Source of the DNA: Prevotellaceae bacterium
Lineage (GTDB): Bacteria; Bacteroidota; Bacteroidia; Bacteroidales; Paludibacteraceae
NCBI GenBank assembly: GCA_020636675.1
Contig: JACJXK010000009.1
Location: 20,495 to 84,494, forward strand
Direction: 5' to 3'
DNA: 64,000 nucleotides
Shown piece by piece: positions 43,335 through 51,914 of this stretch. The notes under the pieces are model-generated. The model did no database searches. It saw only the letters and a program-made list of their open reading frames with translations, and was not told the origin of the DNA. Position numbers and translations under genes: made by a program. Positions within the stretch are counted from its first letter, which is position 1; each line of letters opens with the position of its first letter.

Positions 43335-46300
43335 TTGAAAGCTAAATATATAATATCCGGTTTGTGCTTGCTGTTTTTCCTTGTGGCATGTTCTACGAAG
43401 AAAAACACTGCGATTAGGCGTAACTATCACGCTATGACGACGAAATACAACGTCTATTTCAATGCCAATGAATCTTATAAGAAGGGTTATGATAAGATAG
43501 AAAATGCCTATAAACCGGATTTCTCCAACGTTATAGAGATGTATGCTGTAAGCAACAAGGCTACGGAAGGTGTGGCAGTGAGCGATATGAAGCGTACTCA
43601 GGAGAAGTGCGAGAAGGCGGTCAAAGAGCATTCCATCAAGAAAAAGCCTAAGAAGAAGTTTGAAAAGATGCGCGACCCTAATTATGTCTCGTTCTATAAT
43701 CAGGAGGAGTTCAATCCAAAGATGGATGATGTGTGGATGCTTTTTGCAAAAGCTAAATATTATTCGAATGACTATCTGGCTGCTTCTGCCATGTTCACCT
43801 ACATCATCAAACATTTTTCCGAAGATAAGGCTTTGGTTGCGGAGGCTATGGTTTGGAAGGCAAAGTCGTTCAAGGAGATGGAATGGTATTATGAGGCTGA
43901 CGATATGTTGAAAAAGGTGGATGATGCCGTTTTCGATGACCGGCTGAACAATCTTTACGCAGGGGCTTATGCCGATCTGTTAATCAGCCAGCATGAATAT
44001 AAGGAGGCTTTGCCTTATCTGGAGACTGCGATATCTACCGAGAAGAAAAAGAAACAACGGCTGCGTTTCATCTTCATTGCCGGACAGCTTTATCAGGAGT
44101 TGGGTGAGAAGGAAAAGGCTTACGAAAAGTACGAACAGGTACTGTCTTCCAACACAACGTATGAGATGTCTTTCAATGCCAAAATCCGTCAGACGGAGGT
44201 CTATTCCGGAGGTGAAAGCCAAAGGCTGATCAAGTCGTTGGAAAAGATGGCTAAGAAAAACAAAAATGCCGAATATCTGGATCAAATCTATTATGCGATA
44301 GGAAACATACATTTGGCGAATGCAGATACGGCGAAGGCCATAGATAACTATATCCTCTCGGCAGAAAAGAGCACCCGCAATGGGTTGGAAAAAGCTCAGG
44401 CTCTCATCTCGCTGGGAGATATCTATTATGTCCGGAAAGATTACCTGAAAGCTCAGCCTTGCTATTCGGAGGCATCTTCTCTGATAGACCAAGAACATGA
44501 AGATTATGCCCGCGTGTCAAAACTTTCCCAAATATTGGACGAACTTGCCCGCGATTACGAGACGGTTACGCTTCAGGACAGTTTGCAGATGCTGGCTTTG
44601 GCTCCGAAGGAGACACGCATGGCCGCTATTAATGCCGCAATCCGGAAAATAAGGGAGGAAGAAGAGTCTCAACGTAAGAAGGCGGAGGAGGAGCGTTTGG
44701 CCAATAAACGTTTGGATATGGAGATTGAGAACGTGGCGGTGATGAACAGGAATGCGTTAGGTAATGCAGACCGTAACACTTGGTACTTTGCAAACAAGGG
44801 TACTGTGGATAACGGTAAACTGGAGTTTCAACGTAAATATGGGAAACGTAAATTGGAGGATGACTGGAATCGAAGGAATAAGACGATAGCTATCTTCTCG
44901 GAAGAAGGTTTGGCCGATGCGCAGGGAGATGAGTCGACACCTGATTCGTTGCAAGGCATGTCTCTTCCCGATGGACAGAATAAGACGCAGATCGCAGCGG
45001 AGAATGATCCGAAGCGTCAGGAATATTATTTGAGGCAGATGCCGTTCACGACAGAACAGGTGGCTGCATCCAATGTTCAGATAGCTGATGCTTTGTTTAA
45101 TATGGGTATAGTTTATGACGAGAAACTAATGGATTATCCGCAGGCGATAGCTGCCTTTGAAAATTTCGCACGTCGGTTTCCTCAAGACCGCAGGGTGCCT
45201 GATGCGTATTTCTATTGCTATCGAATAAACGAAAAGACAGGCAATACGGACGAGTCTAATGCTTGCCGTATGCGTCTGATAAACCAATATCCGGATACAA
45301 AATATGCCAAGATATTGGGCAGCCCTGATTATAAAGAGAAATTGGAGCGTATGCTGGCCGAACAGGATTCATTGTACGAACGGACTTATAAGGCCTATCT
45401 TTCCGGAGATTTCAAGACGGTAAGTAAGAACACAGCATACATGGAGGCTGCTTATCCTGTCTCATCGTTGATGCCGAAATTCTTGCTCCTCAACTCTTTG
45501 GGAATAGGGAAGTCCGGTGACCGGGATTCTTTTGCCGTTGCACTGAACTCTCTGCTGACTCGTTATCCATCTAGCGATGTGGCTTCTATGGCGAAGGATA
45601 TTCTTGCATTGATGAATCAAGGAAACAATCCAACCGCCGGTACGCCGGGCGGATTGATGGCTTTGCGCGAGGAAACGGTCAAGAAGGAAGCTGCCGAGAA
45701 CGGGGTGGGTGAACGTCGTTTGTCTTCAAACATAAATGTTCCGTATTTGTTTAAACTAATAACGGATCCTTCCGAGGTGGAGGAGAACCGCCTGCTGTAT
45801 GTGACGGCTATGTATAACTTTACGAAATTTCTTGTGAAGGATTTTGACCTGAGCGTAAAAAACGGAACATTGACGGTTGCCGGATTTGACAATTTGGACG
45901 AGGTTCTTTGGTATAATAAGGGAATATACGAGGATGATGGTATCCGTAAGTTGCTGAATGGAAAGAAATTTAAGTCTGTGTTGATATCTGTGGAGAATAA
46001 TGATCTGATTGGATCTAAATATACGATGGAGGAGTACGAAACTTTTTATCGTGACAGTATAGCTGTCGGCGAGCGGAAGAAACGGAAGTCTGGTACGGCG
46101 AAGGTGGAACTGGTTGATATTGAACAGCAGGCATTGGATAGCATGGCGGTCTCTCAGACATCTTTGTCTGGTGTCAAGGCCGGCGATGATCTGGTCAATG
46201 CCAAACCTACTGCTCCTGCCAAAAACTCGCAGGCTCCGGTAGCGAAGGAGGAACTTTCGAAGGAGACGGAACCCACTTTGCCTAAGGAGACAAAATCGGC

Positions 46301-46754
46301 GGATACGCCGCTTCCTCCGGTGCAGAATGCTCAGGCATCTCCAAAACCGGCGGAGAAAAAGACGTTGAAGAAGTACAAAGGTTTATATACCTATGATGAG
46401 GATGCCCCTCATTATTATGTGGTACTTGTGACGAAAGGCTCGGCTAATGCCGATGCGGTGAAGCCTGCTGTCAATACTTATAATTCTACATCCCAGTCGT
46501 TGCTGAATCTGAATGTAGAAGAGGAGAGTTCGAAGGCATTCCCTCAAATGTTCGTGGTGGGTGTCCTTCCTGACGCAACGGTTGCCAAGTCTTATCTGAT
46601 GCAGGTGGTTAAAAGTCAGGAAATAAGAAATGCGATGAAAGGGGTGGAGTACAGAAATTTGATTATTTCTAGAGACAATCTGGATTTGCTCAAGCAAAGT
46701 GGTAACCTGACTGTATATATGGAGCTGTTTAAACGGTTGTATTTGGGCCGCTGA
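43335..46754 (+). CDS. porW: PorW/SprE type IX secretion TPR lipoprotein
   Basis: PorW (SprE in Flavobacterium) is an outer membrane-anchored TPR lipoprotein needed for T9SS. The 1139-residue protein starts with TTG at 43335 (MKAKYIISGLCLLFFLVACS, lipobox ending at Cys19). It has the family opening RNYHAMTTKYNVYFNANESY. Many TPR-like helical pairs cover about residues 120-420 (AKAKYYSNDYLAASAMFTYI, AGAYADLLISQHEYKEALPY), then a coiled stretch rich in Arg and Glu, and a second helical block. A Pro/Lys/Glu-rich linker (about 46180-46370) precedes a C-terminal domain with YDEDAPHYYVVLVTKG, similar to the family's conserved end. It lies 27 bases before porX. Confidence 0.92.
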   Translation: MKAKYIISGLCLLFFLVACSTKKNTAIRRNYHAMTTKYNVYFNANESYKKGYDKIENAYKPDFSNVIEMYAVSNKATEGVAVSDMKRTQEKCEKAVKEHSIKKKPKKKFEKMRDPNYVSFYNQEEFNPKMDDVWMLFAKAKYYSNDYLAASAMFTYIIKHFSEDKALVAEAMVWKAKSFKEMEWYYEADDMLKKVDDAVFDDRLNNLYAGAYADLLISQHEYKEALPYLETAISTEKKKKQRLRFIFIAGQLYQELGEKEKAYEKYEQVLSSNTTYEMSFNAKIRQTEVYSGGESQRLIKSLEKMAKKNKNAEYLDQIYYAIGNIHLANADTAKAIDNYILSAEKSTRNGLEKAQALISLGDIYYVRKDYLKAQPCYSEASSLIDQEHEDYARVSKLSQILDELARDYETVTLQDSLQMLALAPKETRMAAINAAIRKIREEEESQRKKAEEERLANKRLDMEIENVAVMNRNALGNADRNTWYFANKGTVDNGKLEFQRKYGKRKLEDDWNRRNKTIAIFSEEGLADAQGDESTPDSLQGMSLPDGQNKTQIAAENDPKRQEYYLRQMPFTTEQVAASNVQIADALFNMGIVYDEKLMDYPQAIAAFENFARRFPQDRRVPDAYFYCYRINEKTGNTDESNACRMRLINQYPDTKYAKILGSPDYKEKLERMLAEQDSLYERTYKAYLSGDFKTVSKNTAYMEAAYPVSSLMPKFLLLNSLGIGKSGDRDSFAVALNSLLTRYPSSDVASMAKDILALMNQGNNPTAGTPGGLMALREETVKKEAAENGVGERRLSSNINVPYLFKLITDPSEVEENRLLYVTAMYNFTKFLVKDFDLSVKNGTLTVAGFDNLDEVLWYNKGIYEDDGIRKLLNGKKFKSVLISVENNDLIGSKYTMEEYETFYRDSIAVGERKKRKSGTAKVELVDIEQQALDSMAVSQTSLSGVKAGDDLVNAKPTAPAKNSQAPVAKEELSKETEPTLPKETKSADTPLPPVQNAQASPKPAEKKTLKKYKGLYTYDEDAPHYYVVLVTKGSANADAVKPAVNTYNSTSQSLLNLNVEEESSKAFPQMFVVGVLPDATVAKSYLMQVVKSQEIRNAMKGVEYRNLIISRDNLDLLKQSGNLTVYMELFKRLYLGR

Positions 46755-46781
46755 TTTTTTTAACTTTTAATTTGTAGCGTA

Positions 46782-48326
46782 ATGAACAGAATACTTTGGG
46801 CAGATGATGAAATAGATTTATTGAAAGCGCATGTGATCTTCTTGGAAAAGAAAGGTTACGAGGTGGTCTGTGTCAATAATGGCTATGATGCAGTAGAGGC
46901 TTGCGGGAAGGAACACTTCGACATTATATTTTTGGATGAGAACATGCCCGGAATGAATGGACTGGAGGCTCTTTCCAAAATAAAGGAGATAGACAATACG
47001 GTGCCTGTTGTCATGATAACGAAGAGCGAAGAGGAGGATATCATGAACCAGGCTATCGGAAATAAGATTGCCGATTATCTGATTAAACCGGTCAACCCGA
47101 ACCAGATATTGCTTTCTCTGAAGAAGAATATCAATAAACAGGAGATTATCTCTACTACTACTACGGATAGCTATCGTTCTGAATTTGGCCGTATCGGAAT
47201 GCAGATAAACGATTCGTTGACCTATCAGGATTGGATGGATGTGTATCGCAAACTGGTCTATTGGGAGCTGGAGCTTGAGAATGCCGGCAACCAAATGGAT
47301 GAGGTCCTGAAGATGCAGAAGGATGAGGCTAACTCCACTTTTGTGAAATTCATCAAGAAAAGTTACGAGGATTGGTTTAAAGATGGAGCAGACCGTCCGA
47401 TGATCAGCCCGGATGTTTTTAAAAAGAAAGTATTCCCATTGTTAGACCAAGGGGAAAAGGTTTTTTTCCTGCTGATAGATAATTTCAGATATGACCAGTG
47501 GCGTGTGATAAAGGAGATGTTGAGCAACGATTTTGTGACGGAGGAGGAATCGCTCTATTGCAGCATTCTGCCTACGGCCACGCAGTATGCGCGCAACTCT
47601 ATTTTCTCCGGACTTATGCCTCTTCAAATCAAACAGATGTTCCCTAACTTGTGGGTGGAGGAAGAGGAGGAGGAAGGAAAAAATATTTATGAGGAAGAAC
47701 TGATAAAGACGCAGATAGATAGGTTTCGTAAGAAATATACATTCACTTATAATAAAATCAATGATTCGGCGTCTGGCGAAAAACTGATGGAAAATTTGCC
47801 TAAGATGATGCAGTCGCAGTTGAACGTGGTTGTTTTCAATTTCGTGGATATGCTTTCCCATGCAAGGACGGATTCGAAGATGATACGCGAGTTGGCCTCT
47901 TCCGAGGCTGCCTATCGTTCGTTGACGCTTTCTTGGTTCAAACACTCTTCTATCGTTGATTTTTTGAAGGCGTTGTCTCAGAAAAATGTGAAGGTGATTA
48001 TCACGACGGATCACGGAACAATTCGTTCTAATAATGCTTTGCGTGTGGTGGGAGATAAAAATACGAATACGAATTTGCGATATAAGGTGGGTAAAAATTT
48101 GGATTTTAATCCAAAAGAGGTGATGTGTGTCCGCCAACCTGAAAAGATAGGACTTCCATCTCCTAATGTGAGTTCTTGCTATATTTTTGCAGGAAACGAT
48201 GACTTTTTTGCATACCCCAATAATTACAATTACTATGTCTCTTATTATAAGGGGACGTTTCAACATGGTGGCGTCTCATTGGAAGAAATGTTGATTCCGA
48301 TCGTTACTTTGAAAGGAAAAAATTAG
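46782..48326 (+). CDS. porX: PorX, T9SS response regulator with PglZ domain
   Basis: PorX is the cytoplasmic regulator that in Porphyromonas links the PorY kinase, the sigma factor SigP and the PorL motor. The 514-residue protein has a receiver domain with the acidic pair Asp8-Asp9, phosphoacceptor Asp52 in IIFLDENMPG, and MITKSEEED and IKPVNPNQI. A helical linker follows, then a PglZ domain of the alkaline phosphatase fold (about 205-505): LLIDNFRYDQW, the nucleophile-type Thr in PTATQYARNSIFSG, and TTDHGTIR. The C-terminus QHGGVSLEEMLIPIVTL is typical. It directly follows porW. Phosphodiesterase activity on nucleotides has been described for PorX PglZ domains. Confidence 0.95.
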   Translation: MNRILWADDEIDLLKAHVIFLEKKGYEVVCVNNGYDAVEACGKEHFDIIFLDENMPGMNGLEALSKIKEIDNTVPVVMITKSEEEDIMNQAIGNKIADYLIKPVNPNQILLSLKKNINKQEIISTTTTDSYRSEFGRIGMQINDSLTYQDWMDVYRKLVYWELELENAGNQMDEVLKMQKDEANSTFVKFIKKSYEDWFKDGADRPMISPDVFKKKVFPLLDQGEKVFFLLIDNFRYDQWRVIKEMLSNDFVTEEESLYCSILPTATQYARNSIFSGLMPLQIKQMFPNLWVEEEEEEGKNIYEEELIKTQIDRFRKKYTFTYNKINDSASGEKLMENLPKMMQSQLNVVVFNFVDMLSHARTDSKMIRELASSEAAYRSLTLSWFKHSSIVDFLKALSQKNVKVIITTDHGTIRSNNALRVVGDKNTNTNLRYKVGKNLDFNPKEVMCVRQPEKIGLPSPNVSSCYIFAGNDDFFAYPNNYNYYVSYYKGTFQHGGVSLEEMLIPIVTLKGKN

Positions 48327-48404
48327 AATGTCGGAGCTTTTTTGCTCCTATTTATTCCCCTTCCCCAGAATGTTCTTTTGTTTGAATGATTGTGTAAAAA
48401 AACA

Positions 48405-48432
48405 CTTGATGAAATTCGAATCATCTTGTGTG
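48405..48432. repeat. Dispersed repeat, copy 2 (left of the tandem array)
   Basis: This divergent copy starts CTTGATGAAATTC and ends ATCTTGTGTG. It is related to 36188-36216 and 56276-56304 and lies about 80 bases after the porX stop, shortly before the 265-bp array. Confidence 0.5.
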
Positions 48433-48477
48433 TAGTTTCCTATCTAATCAATCTCATGCACACATCTCCAATCAAAT

Positions 48478-49965
48478 GTTTTGATGAAAAAGGCGCATCC
48501 CTACAGGATGCCGGTTCTTTTCTCATCCGTCTTTCTACAAATAGGTAATCCCTACGGGATAAGCAGGTTGCCATCCAATCAACCCGTCATCCATCCTGTA
48601 TATCCTGTCTGAATTGTCAACCCGATCCATCCAATCTGTATATCTTGTCCGATTTGACAAATGCCGTAGGCATTCTCTATTTGTAGCAAAGTCTGTGCGT
48701 AATCGGTGGCATTCCTACGGAATGCACCGTCTCTAATCAAGGTTTTTGATGAAAAAGGCGCATCCCTACAGGATGCCGGTTCTTTTCTCATCCGTCTTTC
48801 TACAAATAGGTAATCCCTACGGGATAGGCAGGTTGCCATCCAATCAACCCGTCATCCATCCTGTATATCCTGTCTGAATTGTCAACCCGATCCATCCAAT
48901 CTGTATATCTTGTCCGATTTGACAAATGCCGTAGGCATTCTCTATTTGTAGCAAAGTCTGTGCGTAATCGGTGGCATTCCTACGGAATGCACCGTCTCTA
49001 ATCAAGGTTTTTGATGAAAAAGGCGCATCCCTACAGGATGCCGGTTCTTTTCTCATCCGTCTTTCTACAAATAGGTAATCCCTACGGGATAGGCAGGTTG
49101 CCATCCAATCAATCCGTCATCCATCCTGTATATCCTGTCTGAATTGTCAACCCGATCCATCCAATCTGTATATCTTGTCCGATTTGACAAATGCCGTAGG
49201 CATTCTCTATTTGTAGCAAAGTCTGTGCGTAATCGGTGGCATTCCTACGGAATGCACCGTCTCTAATCAAGGTTTTTGATGAAAAAGGCGCATCCCTACA
49301 GGATGCCGGTTCTTTTCTCATCCGTCTTTCTACAAATAGGTAATCCCTACGGGATAGGCAGGTTGCCATCCAATCAATCCGTCATCCATCCTGTATATCC
49401 TGTCTGAATTGTCAACCCGATCCATCCAATCTGTATATCTTGTCCGATTTGACAAATGCCGTAGGCATTCTCTATTTGTAGCAAAGTCTGTGCGTAATCG
49501 GTGGCATTCCTACGGAATGCACCGTCTCTAATCAAGGTTTTTGATGAAAAAGGCGCATCCCTACAGGATGCCGGTTCTTTTCTCATCCGTCTTTCTACAA
49601 ATAGGTAATCCCTACGAGATAAGCAGGTTGCCATCCAATCAATCCGTCCATCCTGTATATCCTGTCTATCCTGTCTGAATTGTCAACCCGATCCATCCAA
49701 TCTGTATATCTTGTCCGATTGTGCATTCAAATCATCGTTGCCGGATAGGCAGGTTTTTTATTTAACATCCTGTATATTTGCAATCGGTGGCATTTAAAAT
49801 GTCTCTAATCAAAGCATCCCTACAGGATGCCGGTTCTTTTCTCATCCGTCTTTCTACAAATAGGTAATCCCTACGAGATAGGCAGGTTGCCGTCCAATCA
49901 ATCCGTCCATCCTGTATATCCTGTCTATCCTGTCTGAATTGTCAACCCAATCCATCTAATCAACC
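48478..49965. repeat. 265-bp tandem repeat array with REP-like hairpins
   Basis: Four full units (starting at 48478, 48743, 49008 and 49273) and a fifth partial unit share a 265-base period with only scattered single-base changes. A shortened and mutated end reaches about 49965. Each unit contains four hairpins. In unit 1 they are GCATCCCTACAGGATGC (48495-48511), ATCCCTACGGGAT (48548-48560), AATGCCGTAGGCATT (48660-48674) and a longer imperfect one around CATTCCTACGGAATG (48704-48729). Between the second and third lie two degenerate direct copies of a TGTATATCYTGTC sequence. The minus strand holds four near-identical 86-codon open frames, one per unit. I judge them non-coding, because the sequence is explained by hairpins and has no protein-like features. 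It sits between porX and the metal efflux operon. Confidence 0.9.
48535..48686. repeat. Inverted pair of tagged hairpins inside unit 1 (BIME-like)
   Basis: CTACAAATAG at 48535-48544 stands before the hairpin ATCCCTACGGGAT. Its exact complement CTATTTGTAG at 48677-48686 stands after AATGCCGTAGGCATT. The two halves are thus the same tag-plus-hairpin element in opposite orientations, spaced by about 100 bases. The arrangement repeats in each unit at +265, +530 and +795. Confidence 0.75.
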
Positions 49966-50046
49966 CAATAATCTATCGGTGGATGCTTTTTTGTGGGGTG
50001 ATTGCTTAATTCCGCTTGATAAATGTTATTTTATTTGAATGAATTC

Positions 50047-50076
50047 CTTGCCGTTTCGTTGTGTTGTGTATATTTG
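50047..50076 (+). promoter_or_regulatory. Candidate promoter for the metal efflux operon
   Basis: CTTG at 50047-50050 and a perfect TATATTTG at 50069-50076 with an 18-base spacer fit the Bacteroides consensus. The predicted transcript would begin about 20 bases before the GTG start at 50102. Confidence 0.6.
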
Positions 50077-50101
50077 CAAGAATTAAAATGTAAAAAAGGA
50101 C

Positions 50102-50518
50102 GTGCTATATCGTAAAATTTCCATATCATTCATAATTTGGTCGGTTGCTATTTTGATGTTGCTGGTATGTGTTCCGCATCATCATCATGGTGATAGGGCT
50201 TGTGTGTTGATGGAGCGTTGCGAACGGGATGGAGCGGTCAATGATTGCCATACGCATCATCACGACGACGAGCAGGGACGCCATGCGGATGAACGTTTTT
50301 GTGTCTTCTCTTCTGTTTATGTCGTTGGTGGCCAGTCTTTCTCCGTCCAAAAATGGGTGGCTGTTTCTCCTTTGTCCGGATTCCTGCCTTTCTTGTCGGG
50401 GCCTGCTCCCGCAGTTGTGGAGTTCGGAAAATGTTCTTTCTTCGCCGATTATCATCTATATTATAAATCTGCCTTATTAACCGCTTCTAGTGCCTTTCGA
50501 GCCCCTCCTGTGGCTTGA
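50102..50518 (+). CDS. His-rich DUF6769-like small protein at head of efflux operon
   Basis: The 138-residue protein starts with GTG at 50102 (MLYRKISISFIIWSVAILML). One N-terminal hydrophobic helix is followed at once by VPHHHHGDRACV and, after a Cys/Glu/Arg segment, by CHTHHHDDEQGRHADE. These clusters of His, Asp and Cys should bind transition metals. The rest is hydrophobic and ends in SSAFRAPPVA. The protein resembles DUF6769 proteins, found before RND metal efflux genes in Bacteroidales; I have not been able to verify the family. It is likely exported and metal-binding, perhaps passing metal to the adaptor protein encoded next, which also has a His-rich N-terminus. Confidence 0.72.
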   Translation: MLYRKISISFIIWSVAILMLLVCVPHHHHGDRACVLMERCERDGAVNDCHTHHHDDEQGRHADERFCVFSSVYVVGGQSFSVQKWVAVSPLSGFLPFLSGPAPAVVEFGKCSFFADYHLYYKSALLTASSAFRAPPVA

Positions 50519-50685
50519 TTTTTCCGGAATTTGACATGGCTGTGTTTTTCGAACGGATATTTTGTCCGTTCTCGTTGCTGTGCGTGATGGTGTAATCGCT
50601 GCGCAAGCAAAGTCTGTGAAAACGTGTGTCATGTCGGGTTTGAATTTGTTATTCTTTTAAGTTGAAAAAATTAATAATTGAATTT

Positions 50686-51876
50686 ATGGTTAAGATGATA
50701 TATAAAGCCATGACCATGGCTGTTACGGTTTTTTTTGCGGTTAGTTGCGGGCATTCCCATACGGAGAACACAACACATCAGCATGAGGCAGAAGAGGAGG
50801 CTTCTTCTCATGAATTGCACGGCGGGGCGGACGAAACTCCCGATTCCCATTCCGACGAAATCCTTTTTACAAAGGAGCAAGCTGTTGCGGCTGGTCTGGA
50901 GATGGAGGAGGTGAAGCCTTCTCTTTTCAGGCAGGTGATTAAAACGGGCGGGCAGGTGCTTGCTGCTGCTGGTGACGAGACGACCATTGTTGCTACGACC
51001 AGCGGGGTGGTGGATTTCTCTAAATCGGCATTGAACGAAGGTGTCGCACTTTCTGCAGGACAGTCGGTGGCGACTATCTCGGCCCGCACATTGGCGGAGG
51101 GTGATCCGATGGCGAAGGTAAAGGCCGAATATGAGGAGGCTCTCTCTTCGTATGAACGGGCAAAGTCGCTGGTGTCGGATAAGATTGTTTCCGAGAAGGA
51201 GTATGAGCAGATGCGGGCGCAGTATGAAAAAGCGAAATCGAACTATGATGCCTTGACTCGGAATGCAACGTCGGCGGGCATACGTGTCCTTTCTCCGATG
51301 TCTGGTTTTGTAAAATCCCGTCTGGTGGTGCAAGGCGAATATGTTTCGGTGGGTCAACCCTTGTTGGTTGTTTCGCAAAATAGGCGTTTGCAGTTGCGGG
51401 CGGATGTCTCCGAAAAACATTTCAAATGGCTGAATGCCATTCGTGGCGCAAACTTCAAACTCTCTTATGGTGATGTGGTCTATCGACTGGATCGGTTGGA
51501 CGGACGGCTGTTGTCATTCGGAAAGTCATCTTCCGGATCTTCCTCATTTGTGCCGGTGGTCTTTGAATTTGATAATGTGGGAGATGTTGTCCCTGGTTCT
51601 TTTGCCGAGGTGTATCTGCTCTCCGCACCGCGCGAGAATGTCATTGCCCTGCCGACGACGGCATTGACGGAGTCGCAAGGGGTTTATTATGTCTATGTGA
51701 ATCTCGACGAGGAGGGTTACCGTCGCCAAGAGGTGAAGTTGGGCCAGTCTGATGGCGAACGGGTGGAGATAATTTCGGGTTTGAAGCCAGGCGACCGTGT
51801 GGTGACACGTGGTGCTACGCAGGTACGTCTGGCCGCATCCTCTTCTGCTATTCCCGGACATTCGCATGAGCATTGA
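50686..51876 (+). CDS. CzcB/CusB-type periplasmic adaptor lipoprotein
   Basis: This membrane fusion protein joins an RND pump to an outer membrane channel. The 396-residue protein starts MVKMIYKAMTMAVTVFFAVSC; the lipobox Cys21 is followed by GHSHTENTTHQHEAEEEASSH, a His-rich metal-binding stretch. Then come a barrel-sandwich half (VIKTGGQVLAAAGDETTIVA), a coiled-coil hairpin (about residues 135-185, KAEYEEALSSYERAKSLVSD), and IRVLSPMSGFVKSRLVVQGE closing the lipoyl-like domain. Beta-barrel and membrane-proximal domains end in GLKPGDRVVTRGATQVRL. The last residues are again GHSHEH. The ATG at 50686 is preferred to the TTG at 50662. It precedes the RND pump by 38 bases. Confidence 0.88.
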   Translation: MVKMIYKAMTMAVTVFFAVSCGHSHTENTTHQHEAEEEASSHELHGGADETPDSHSDEILFTKEQAVAAGLEMEEVKPSLFRQVIKTGGQVLAAAGDETTIVATTSGVVDFSKSALNEGVALSAGQSVATISARTLAEGDPMAKVKAEYEEALSSYERAKSLVSDKIVSEKEYEQMRAQYEKAKSNYDALTRNATSAGIRVLSPMSGFVKSRLVVQGEYVSVGQPLLVVSQNRRLQLRADVSEKHFKWLNAIRGANFKLSYGDVVYRLDRLDGRLLSFGKSSSGSSSFVPVVFEFDNVGDVVPGSFAEVYLLSAPRENVIALPTTALTESQGVYYVYVNLDEEGYRRQEVKLGQSDGERVEIISGLKPGDRVVTRGATQVRLAASSSAIPGHSHEH

Positions 51877-51914
51877 TTGTCCGTATCGTTTAACCATTTT
51901 AGAAATGTCGCTTT

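Noticed and set aside
48334..48349. GGAGC-TTTTTT-GCTCC after porX as a terminator
   Set aside because: Five-pair stem with the T-run in the loop rather than after it; too weak to call.
48579..49634. Four near-identical 86-codon open frames on the minus strand, one per repeat unit
   Set aside because: They arise because the 265-bp unit repeats. The sequence is explained by hairpins and short direct repeats, and the translation has no domain, signal or plausible composition.
48478..49965. CRISPR array
   Set aside because: The repeat unit is 265 bases with no unique spacers between short repeats, and no cas genes are nearby.
50551..50571. GAACGGA-TATTTTG-TCCGTTC hairpin between the His-rich gene and the adaptor gene
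   Set aside because: Real 7-bp stem, but no T-run and no sign of a known metal riboswitch; left out as a feature.
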